From: RQOF01 sp964394475
GTDB taxonomy: Bacteria > Calditrichota > Calditrichia > RBG-13-44-9
Direction: 5' to 3'
Assembly (NCBI GenBank): GCA_964394475.1
Contig: CAYMXZ010000230.1
Coordinates: 1 to 5,618 of the forward strand
Length of the DNA: 5,618 bases
In this document: positions 1 to 5,149 of the stretch, in pieces
Position numbering within the stretch: the stretch's first letter is position 1
Layout: every line of letters begins with the position of its first letter
Position numbers and translations under genes: made by a program
Notes under the pieces: model-generated
Told to the model about the DNA's origin: nothing
Seen by the model: the letters and a program-made list of their open reading frames with translations, nothing else
Databases searched by the model: none

Positions 1-313
1 GATAAGCATACAGTGAACGGTCCGTTTGGGCGCGGGGTGACCAGACGGCTGGACCTTTCGATTTGTTTAAAATCTTGAAATGAATCCCCGCCTTATCTGT
101 TAGTTTGGCCATCTCTCCCCCCAGCGCGTCAATTTCACGCACCAGATGACCCTTCGCTAGACCCCCGATGGCTGGATTGCATGACATTTTCCCGATGGTA
201 TCCACTCGCAGGGTTACCAGGGCGGTCTGGAGACCTAAACGGGAGCAGGCCAGGGCGGCTTCTATCCCGGCGTGACCTCCCCCGGCCACCACCACATCAT
301 AAGATCTATTCAA
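1..313 (-). CDS. mnmG: MnmG (GidA), tRNA uridine-5-carboxymethylaminomethyl modification FAD enzyme, N-terminal part
   Basis: MnmG is the FAD/NADH-dependent partner of MnmE; together they place the (carboxymethyl)aminomethyl group on C5 of U34 in the wobble position of certain tRNAs, in the cytoplasm. Only the first 104 codons are present; the gene runs off the left edge. Visible are the Rossmann FAD-binding glycines GGGHAG (residues 11-16, after a D-V-V-V-A strand), the family block SCNPAIGG (44-51), KGHLVREIDALGG (54-66), and the block KGPAVWSPRAQTDR (86-99). The frame fixes the start at TTG (313-311): it is the only plausible start before the Rossmann strand and has AAGGAG 5 nt upstream. 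E. coli has PAVRATRAQ where this protein has PAVWSPRAQ; from memory the W-SPRAQ form is usual in Bacteroidota-like groups. It lies 31 nt after mnmE, the usual partner order. The family call is essentially certain. Confidence 0.97.
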   Translation of the reverse strand, partial: MNRSYDVVVAGGGHAGIEAALACSRLGLQTALVTLRVDTIGKMSCNPAIGGLAKGHLVREIDALGGEMAKLTDKAGIHFKILNKSKGPAVWSPRAQTDRSLYAY

Positions 314-324
314 AACAACTCCTT
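311..324 (-). promoter_or_regulatory. Ribosome binding site and TTG start codon of mnmG
   Basis: On the minus strand AAGGAG (324-319) is followed by 5 nt and then TTG (313-311), which is in frame with the MnmG FAD-binding motif. No ATG or GTG lies in frame between the Shine-Dalgarno and residue 7. This is what decides the non-ATG start. The site lies only 3 nt downstream of the parS-like palindrome. Confidence 0.8.
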
Positions 325-327
325 ATG

Positions 328-343
328 TGTTTCACGTGAAACG
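328..343. promoter_or_regulatory. parS: parS-like centromere site (ParB binding site)
   Basis: The 16 bases TGTTTCACGTGAAACG match the classical Bacillus/universal parS sequence TGTTTCACGTGAAACA at 15 of 16 positions, and the inner 14 bases (329-342) form a perfect palindrome. In known systems ParB (Spo0J) loads here as a CTP-dependent clamp and spreads, serving chromosome segregation with ParA and SMC loading. The site fills half of the 31-nt gap between the mnmE stop (347-345) and the mnmG Shine-Dalgarno (324-319), so it avoids both reading frames. parS sites cluster near the origin, and parA-parB often follow mnmG-rsmG, which agrees with this context. There is no U-run beside it, so it is not a terminator. 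No second CACGTG-centred copy was seen in the window. Confidence 0.9.
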
Positions 344-344
344 A

Positions 345-1739
345 TTACTTCCCCACACAGAATTGGTTAAAAATATGATTGAGCAGATCTTCGCGACTTA
401 CTTCCCCCACGATTTCGCCCAAATAATCTAAGGCACTTCGCAGTTCAGTGGCCAGAATGACCTCATCGAGTCCCTTTTGCAGTCCGCGCTGAAAATCTTT
501 AAGTGCATGCCGCACTTTATCCAGAGCATGCTTGTGACGAGCATTGGTCACCACCAGCCCCTCCTCTTCTAATCCCGCATCATCAATTAGACAATTCTTT
601 ATCTGCTGTTTCAAAGCGTCCATGTTTTGACCCGTTTTAACAGAAATCTCAACTAATGGACTCCCCAAATTTTTCAATACTTGTATGGTATCGGGTTCTA
701 TCCCCAGGTCCGATTTGTTTAAAACTACCAAAAACGGGACTTTTTTCTGCACATACTGATTCAGGTACTCGATCAACCGGAGATCGTCAGCGTCCAGGGG
801 TTGATGAATCTCAAATAATGCCAAAACCAGATCTGAGGATTCGATATGTTTCAAAGCCTTTTTTACTCCGATTTCCTCAATCATGTCCAGGGTCTCCCGG
901 ATTCCAGCGGTATCCACAATCTGAATAGGAAATCCTTCTATTTGAGTAAATTCTTCAATATAATCGCGGGTAGTGCCCGGAATTTCGCTGACAATAGAAC
1001 GTTCTCTTTCTGCCAGCGCATTTAACAGACTCGATTTGCCCACATTGGGCTTCCCTAACAACAATAATTTGATTCCATCATTTAATAACCGTCCATAATT
1101 ATAGGTATGCAATAATTTGTCGATCTGCTCTATACATGCCTGGGTGCGCTGGGAGACATCTATCTTATCATACACTTGTAAATCTTCTTCGCTAAAATCG
1201 AGATTGACTTCAATCAAAGAAGCTAAATGCATAATCTCCTGTTGAATCTGATGGATTCGTTGAGAAAAACTCCCGTCCAATTGTCGCATTGAGCAGGCTA
1301 AACCGGTTCGAGTTCTTGCCGCAATCACCGCCGCCACTGCCTCGGCTTGCATCAGGTCCATTTTATGATTTAGATAAGCCCTTTTCGTAAATTCTCCGGG
1401 TTGAGCCACTCGCGCCCCTGCTTCTATTACCTGCTGAATAATTTCGTCAATAATCAAGGGATTGCAGTGACAGCAAATTTCCACCAGATCTTCCCCTGTA
1501 TAAGAGTTGGGAGATTGATAATATATTACCACACATTCATCAATAATCCGGGTATTATTCAGATGATGGACCACACCGCTGACGGCTTTTCGGTGATGTT
1601 GCGGACTCAGGGAGGGGGTGAAAATCCTGTTAAGTATGGCTAAAGTCTGCTCTCCACTGATACGAACCATGGCAATGGCCCCTTTACCCGGTGGGGTGGA
1701 AAGGGCGACAATGGTATCTTCATCAGAGTAATGAAACAT
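345..1739 (-). CDS. mnmE: MnmE (TrmE), tRNA modification GTPase
   Basis: MnmE is a potassium-activated GTPase that dimerises and works with MnmG on tRNA wobble uridine, using a folate-derived one-carbon unit. The 464 residues match the family length (454 in E. coli). Order: N-terminal folate-binding domain (about 1-120, ending in PGEFTKRAYLN 114-124), helical domain (about 125-220 and 385-464), and an inserted G domain (about 222-380). G-domain motifs are all intact: GKPNVGKS (229-236, with Asn232 at the potassium-binding position), PGTTRD (254-259), DTAG (276-279), NKSD (341-344), SVK (366-368); Glu288 aligns with the catalytic Glu282 of E. coli. The C-terminus is CVGK (461-464), carrying the conserved cysteine. 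The ATG lies 17 nt after the yidC stop with no clear Shine-Dalgarno, so translation is probably coupled to yidC. No jag/khpB gene sits between yidC and mnmE. Confidence 0.98.
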   Translation of the reverse strand: MFHYSDEDTIVALSTPPGKGAIAMVRISGEQTLAILNRIFTPSLSPQHHRKAVSGVVHHLNNTRIIDECVVIYYQSPNSYTGEDLVEICCHCNPLIIDEIIQQVIEAGARVAQPGEFTKRAYLNHKMDLMQAEAVAAVIAARTRTGLACSMRQLDGSFSQRIHQIQQEIMHLASLIEVNLDFSEEDLQVYDKIDVSQRTQACIEQIDKLLHTYNYGRLLNDGIKLLLLGKPNVGKSSLLNALAERERSIVSEIPGTTRDYIEEFTQIEGFPIQIVDTAGIRETLDMIEEIGVKKALKHIESSDLVLALFEIHQPLDADDLRLIEYLNQYVQKKVPFLVVLNKSDLGIEPDTIQVLKNLGSPLVEISVKTGQNMDALKQQIKNCLIDDAGLEEEGLVVTNARHKHALDKVRHALKDFQRGLQKGLDEVILATELRSALDYLGEIVGEVSREDLLNHIFNQFCVGK

Positions 1740-1756
1740 AAGATCGACTGAAATGA

Positions 1757-3544
1757 TTATTTCTTCTTTTTGCTGCTCTCTCCTTTGGGAAGCTGACTGG
1801 AAGTGGTCGCGGTACTGGTCTGTGGGAGTCCCCCTGGATGCATTTTTTTCTTAATATAATAAGTTTGCGCCATACTGATAATGTTAAAGACCGCGTAGTA
1901 TAGGTTTAATCCCGAAGGTAGAGAATAGAAGATAAAAATCATAAAAATCGGCATGAAATAGATCATAAACTTCTGCTTGGGATCGGTCATGGAGGACTTC
2001 GACTGCCAGATCATGGTTAATCCCATCAGAATTGGCAGTACGTGAATGGTATTTCCAAAAAGAGGAAGAGAAAATCCTAACGGAAGAGCATCCGGCGTTG
2101 AAAGATCATTGATCCACAACATGAAAGGTTGATTGCGCAATTGAATGGTTGAACGGAACACGATAAATAGAGCAAATAACACCGGCATTTGCAACAACAT
2201 GGGCAGACACCCACCCAGGGGATTTACCCCATGTTCCTTATAAAGCTTCATCAATTCGCTGTTCATCCGTTGGGGATCATTCTTGTATTTTTCTCGCAAT
2301 TCAGTCATCTTGGGCTGTAAAAACTGCATCTCACTCATCGACTTATAACTTTTCTTCGTCAACGGATGAAGAAGAATCTTTATAAGAATTGAAAAGACGA
2401 TGATCACTAATCCATAATTAGGAATAAATCGATACAAAAACTTAAAGGTTGGAATGATGGCCAAACTGATAGGACGAAACAGGCGTTCGTACCAGTCCCT
2501 GTTCATTACCAGGGTCTGCAGATTCGCACCATATTCCTTCAACACGTAGTAATCAAGTGGACCTAAATAAACTTTGAATGTATCAGAATGAAATGGTATT
2601 GGCTGATACTTTGAATCGATGGTGAGCTGGTACTGCTTCTCGAAATGACCGTTTATCTGTGATTTTATCCCACCAATAGATGCGCCATTTGTTCGACCGG
2701 CATCCTTCGGAATCAGTGAAACCAGGAAGTACTTTGTTCGAACCGCTACCCAGTCTACCCGGCCGTTAAAATCCTTTTCGCCATACTTTTCTGATGCATC
2801 AACATTGACTAATTCCTCCGCCATATAGAGATAGGCACGGCTATAATTAAGATCATCGTTGATATTTTCCTCTGTAGATCGCAGGCCATTCTCCCAACCG
2901 AGGAAATAACGTCGGTTAATGATTAGATTATGAAGGTTTTCAAAAGAAATGATAACATCGAAAGAGTAACGATCATAATAAAAATGCAGAGTTTTTACCA
3001 ATAGACCATCTTTTAAGGGTAAATAAAATTTAACGACGTATTCCGGATTCCCTGCATTCAGGACAACTCGCTCACCATCTGAATAATCTGCAAACAACCG
3101 GTAATTATTTAAATTGAATTCTTTCCCATCAACATTTAAAAAATTTATCTTGAGAGCATTGTCATTAATCAGATCGACCAGATCTCCCGAATAATGCTTA
3201 TAGTTTTTCAATTTCCAGGAAATCGGATTTGCCCCCCGGGCGTTGCTCCACACCATCGAGACCACTTCATTTTCCAAAGCAAAGGTTTTTTCTTGTTCCG
3301 CCATTTGAACAGGCAAATCAGCGGCCAGGATCTTTCCTGCAGGTTCGGGCACGACAGGTTCCGTTTCGGGTCTGACTGAGGGTATAGAATCAGTCAGGGG
3401 CACTTTTTTCTGCAGTAAGGTATCTCTGGTCATTAAAGAATCGAGTGGGGGCTGCCGATCTCCACTAATCCATCTTTGGTAAAAAGGCATCATTAAGGTG
3501 ATGAGGATTATCAAAACGATTCCAATAATGGTTCTTTTATCCAT
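1757..3544 (-). CDS. yidC: YidC, inner-membrane protein insertase (Oxa1 family, long Gram-negative form)
   Basis: YidC inserts and folds inner-membrane proteins, alone or with SecYEG. The 595 residues show the diderm layout: an N-terminal membrane anchor (about 6-22), a Pro-rich linker (about 45-75), a large periplasmic beta-rich domain (about 85-345), and the conserved Oxa1 core with five membrane segments (roughly 376-396, 445-464, 499-514, 526-541, 543-563). Core motifs include HPLTKKSYKSM (393-403), NPLGGCLPMLLQMP (441-454) and PSGLNLYY (543-550). The tail is short and basic, ending in four lysines. At the hydrophilic-groove position of E. coli Arg366 this protein has Lys389 (ILIK just before ILLHPLT). 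The start overlaps the end of yidD by 8 nt and has AAAGGAG (3555-3549) 4 nt upstream, inside yidD. GWENGLRSTEENINDDL (216-232) resembles FCB-group sequences. Confidence 0.98.
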   Translation of the reverse strand: MDKRTIIGIVLIILITLMMPFYQRWISGDRQPPLDSLMTRDTLLQKKVPLTDSIPSVRPETEPVVPEPAGKILAADLPVQMAEQEKTFALENEVVSMVWSNARGANPISWKLKNYKHYSGDLVDLINDNALKINFLNVDGKEFNLNNYRLFADYSDGERVVLNAGNPEYVVKFYLPLKDGLLVKTLHFYYDRYSFDVIISFENLHNLIINRRYFLGWENGLRSTEENINDDLNYSRAYLYMAEELVNVDASEKYGEKDFNGRVDWVAVRTKYFLVSLIPKDAGRTNGASIGGIKSQINGHFEKQYQLTIDSKYQPIPFHSDTFKVYLGPLDYYVLKEYGANLQTLVMNRDWYERLFRPISLAIIPTFKFLYRFIPNYGLVIIVFSILIKILLHPLTKKSYKSMSEMQFLQPKMTELREKYKNDPQRMNSELMKLYKEHGVNPLGGCLPMLLQMPVLFALFIVFRSTIQLRNQPFMLWINDLSTPDALPLGFSLPLFGNTIHVLPILMGLTMIWQSKSSMTDPKQKFMIYFMPIFMIFIFYSLPSGLNLYYAVFNIISMAQTYYIKKKMHPGGLPQTSTATTSSQLPKGESSKKKK

Positions 3545-3773
3545 GTTGCTCCTTTATTGGTGATGAAGGCACTGGATCATACCCGCCTGGGTGAAAGGGA
3601 TGGCATTTGGACAGGCGCCGAACGCTTAGCCAACTACCTTTGATGGCCCCGTGCTTTTCAATGGCTTCCTGGGCATAGTTCGAACAGGTCGGAAAAAAAC
3701 GACAACTGGGAGGAAAAAGCGGGGAGATAAAAACCCGGTAAATGCGTATCAGCAGAAGTAAGAAAAATTTCAT
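3537..3773 (-). CDS. yidD: YidD, membrane protein insertion efficiency factor
   Basis: YidD is a small protein at the inner face of the membrane, reported in E. coli to aid insertion of YidC/Sec substrates. The 78 residues have the family layout: a hydrophobic or amphipathic N-terminus (about 1-20), the block CRFFPTCSNYAQEAIEKHG (24-42) and CHPFHPGGYDPVP (57-69), with the three conserved cysteines at 24, 30 and 57. It starts 3 nt after the rnpA stop. The rnpA TGA is in frame with this ATG (TGA CCC ATG), so no earlier start is possible. No strong Shine-Dalgarno is seen, which suggests coupled translation from rnpA. Its 3' end overlaps yidC by 8 nt. Many genomes have this gene between rnpA and yidC. 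Confidence 0.96.
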   Translation of the reverse strand: MKFFLLLLIRIYRVFISPLFPPSCRFFPTCSNYAQEAIEKHGAIKGSWLSVRRLSKCHPFHPGGYDPVPSSPIKEQHG

Positions 3774-3776
3774 GGG

Positions 3777-4100
3777 TCAACAGGCCGTTTTTATTTGTTC
3801 AACGATTCCATGAAAATCATCCAGATATTGTCTGATATAGAAAATAACCTCTTTCCCCTTGAAGTGGTGCTGATGTAAGCGATAGGCTTCTCTGACTAAA
3901 CGTTTCATTTTGTTCCGCTGATAGGCTTTCCCAATTTTCTTATTGACTAAAAAAGCGACACGAGTTTGCTGAGAGGGGTATACAAAAATATTCAAGCAGG
4001 GAGTGGAATATTTCCGTCCTAATTGAAACACCTTTTCGATATCAGACTTTTTTTTTAATATAAATTGCCGCGGAAGAGTATAGCGCTTGTTAGAACTCAT
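3777..4100 (-). CDS. rnpA: RnpA, protein component of ribonuclease P
   Basis: RnpA binds the RNase P RNA and the pre-tRNA 5' leader, allowing removal of that leader. The 107 residues are in the usual range (about 105-125). Visible are the N-terminal FILKKKSDIEKVF (13-25), a strand pair with RVAFLVNKKIGKA (47-59), and the signature helix QRNKMKRLVREAYR (61-74), the so-called RNR motif, here RNK at residues 62-64, followed by the conserved K66-R67 and R70-E71. The ATG lies inside the last codons of rpmH, an overlap of 11 nt in another frame; a TAA in this frame just upstream rules out a longer product. No good Shine-Dalgarno precedes it, so it likely relies on coupling with rpmH. The sequence ends with a cysteine, which I do not read as functional. 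Confidence 0.96.
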   Translation of the reverse strand: MSSNKRYTLPRQFILKKKSDIEKVFQLGRKYSTPCLNIFVYPSQQTRVAFLVNKKIGKAYQRNKMKRLVREAYRLHQHHFKGKEVIFYIRQYLDDFHGIVEQIKTAC

Positions 4101-4236
4101 CGCTGACGGTTAATCTTTTGCGACCTTTCGCACGACGGCGAGACAAAACTTTGCGGCCATTTTTAGTTTTCATGCGTTCGCGAAAACCATGAGTATTTTT
4201 TCGCTTACGATTATGAGGTTGATAGGTCCTCTTCAT
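4090..4236 (-). CDS. rpmH: Ribosomal protein bL34
   Basis: bL34 is a small, very basic protein of the large ribosomal subunit. Translating 4236 to 4090 on the minus strand gives 48 residues beginning MKRTYQPHNRKRKNTHGF, then RERMKTKNGRKVLSRRRAKG and ending RKRLTVSDEF. It follows the bL34 consensus nearly throughout (MKRTYQP, THGFR, NGR.VL, RRRAKGRKRL). The C-terminus runs three residues (DEF) past the usual ending near LTVS; these extra codons create the overlap with rnpA. The ATG has GGAGG (4245-4241) 4 nt upstream. It is the first gene of the rpmH-rnpA-yidD-yidC-mnmE-mnmG series and follows a good promoter. bL34 levels normally greatly exceed RnpA levels, so weak initiation at rnpA makes sense. 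Confidence 0.97.
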   Translation of the reverse strand: MKRTYQPHNRKRKNTHGFRERMKTKNGRKVLSRRRAKGRKRLTVSDEF

Positions 4237-4288
4237 GATTCCTCCGTGTATCCTTAAATGACTGTATTAACAATTTTTAAGCTAAGTA

Positions 4289-4316
4289 ATTAAATAAAAT
4301 TTTACAGGTATGTCAA
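4289..4316 (-). promoter_or_regulatory. Predicted sigma70-type promoter of the rpmH operon
   Basis: On the minus strand a perfect -35 box TTGACA (4316-4311) is followed by 16 nt and a -10 box TTTAAT (4294-4289, 5 of 6 to TATAAT). The predicted RNA start is near 4282, giving a leader of about 45 nt before the rpmH ATG. It lies in the only sizeable gap upstream of rpmH, and the surrounding DNA is AT-rich, so the -10 match alone would be weak, but the exact -35 is not expected by chance. No riboswitch-like structure was recognised in the leader. Confidence 0.65.
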
Positions 4317-4322
4317 CTGAAG

Positions 4323-4343
4323 GATAAATTTATCTGAAATTTC
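4323..4343. promoter_or_regulatory. AT-rich palindromes just upstream of the rpmH promoter
   Basis: GATAAATTTATC (4323-4334) is a perfect 12-bp palindrome, and GAAATTTC (4336-4343) is a second, 8-bp one. They begin 6 nt upstream of the -35 box TTGACA, where an UP element or activator site would sit. In DNA this AT-rich such palindromes also arise by chance, and neither has the GC-rich stem plus U-run of a terminator for the gene ending at 4368. The function is unknown; this is a positional guess only. Confidence 0.25.
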
Positions 4344-4367
4344 TTTTAGCCAACATAAATTAAAATA

Positions 4368-5093
4368 TTACATCTCCCATCTCAGCAATTTTAGATTACG
4401 GCCATCAAACTCGGCATAACTAAAATTGTCAATCCAATCCCCCAGATTCACATATACTTTCTGTCCAAATTCCTGGTACTTGGGGAAATGCAGATGTCCA
4501 AAGATGGCATAGTCAAATCCCTCTTCAAACTTTTGCAGGGCCAGTTTCAGGTAGTCTTCGTCGTCGGGTGGAATATTCTGACGAGTATGACGCCGGCTGA
4601 GGGAGGACACCCAACGCGCCAGTGGTATCCCCACATCTGGATGCAATAAGCTGTACAGAAAAATGTTCACTCGATTGCGAAAGATGCGCTTGATAAATCG
4701 ATACCCCACATCATCCTTCGCCAAACCATCTCCATGAAAAATATAGAACTTTTTACGCTGAATGGTATAATCCATATCGTCCAAATGCACAACGATACCA
4801 AATTCCTGGGTCAGATAGTTTTTCATCCAGAAATCATGATTTCCTGCAATATAATGCATTTCCATTCCTAATTCAGAAAGCCTGGAGAGCCCGCTCAGGA
4901 TGCGGGTATAACCTTTGGGAATTACCGTTCGATATTCAAACCAGAAATCAAATAAATCGCCCACAATAAATAATCGATCTCCATTCTGAGATACATAATC
5001 GAAGAACGAAAGCAATTTTTCTTCCTTCAACTTTTCAGCCTTTAAAGTTGAGGCTCCTAAATGTGCATCTGAGAAGAAAAATGTACTTGCCAT
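4368..5093 (-). CDS. lpxH: LpxH-type UDP-2,3-diacylglucosamine diphosphatase (calcineurin-like metallophosphoesterase)
   Basis: LpxH cuts UDP-2,3-diacylglucosamine to lipid X plus UMP, the fourth step of lipid A synthesis, at the inner face of the inner membrane. The 241 residues match E. coli LpxH (240). All metal-site motifs of the family are present: DAH (9-11), GDLFDFWF (45-52), GNHDFW (84-89), FHGDG (119-123) and GHLH (199-202), with a helical insert between the last two (about 128-190) that in LpxH caps the acyl-chain site. E. coli has GNRD where this has GNHD; from memory the GNHD form is usual in Bacteroidota-type homologues. ATG at 5093 has AGGAT 6 nt upstream. A promoter lies just before it. 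The enzyme family is certain; the exact substrate is inferred, as no other lpx genes are in view. Confidence 0.85.
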   Translation of the reverse strand: MASTFFFSDAHLGASTLKAEKLKEEKLLSFFDYVSQNGDRLFIVGDLFDFWFEYRTVIPKGYTRILSGLSRLSELGMEMHYIAGNHDFWMKNYLTQEFGIVVHLDDMDYTIQRKKFYIFHGDGLAKDDVGYRFIKRIFRNRVNIFLYSLLHPDVGIPLARWVSSLSRRHTRQNIPPDDEDYLKLALQKFEEGFDYAIFGHLHFPKYQEFGQKVYVNLGDWIDNFSYAEFDGRNLKLLRWEM

Positions 5094-5120
5094 TTGGTAT
5101 CCTGATTAAGTAGTAGGATA

Positions 5121-5149
5121 AATATAGTGCTAACCTGGTGTTTTTTCAA
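5121..5149 (-). promoter_or_regulatory. Predicted sigma70-type promoter for the lpxH-like gene
   Basis: On the minus strand TTGAAA (5149-5144, 5 of 6 to TTGACA) is followed by exactly 17 nt and TATATT (5126-5121, 5 of 6 to TATAAT). RNA would start near 5114, about 20 nt before the ATG at 5093. The -35 box lies within the last codons of the upstream YitT-like gene and the -10 box in the gap after its stop. This suggests the lpxH-like gene can be transcribed on its own, although read-through from upstream is also possible across a gap of only 36 nt. Confidence 0.5.

Noticed and set aside
328..343. Transcription terminator between mnmE and mnmG
   Set aside because: The palindrome has no loop and no U-run on either side, and it matches parS far better than chance would allow.
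656..928. Open frame of 90 codons on the plus strand inside mnmE
   Set aside because: It lies antisense within the well-conserved MnmE G domain and its translation shows no recognisable domain; a shadow frame.
1401..1643. Open frame of 80 codons on the plus strand inside mnmE
   Set aside because: Antisense to the MnmE folate-binding domain, with no protein-like pattern or ribosome binding site noted; a shadow frame.
3194..3379. Open frame of 61 codons on the plus strand inside yidC
   Set aside because: Antisense to the YidC linker and periplasmic domain; no supporting features.
4246..4367. Possible replication origin (AT-rich gap upstream of rpmH)
   Set aside because: No cluster of TTATCCACA-like DnaA boxes was found; the nearest resemblance (TTATCCTTC) matches only 6 of 9 bases. 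A promoter explains the AT content.
4300..4367. Terminator after the lpxH-like gene
   Set aside because: Only AT-rich short palindromes are present, with no GC-rich stem followed by a T-run.
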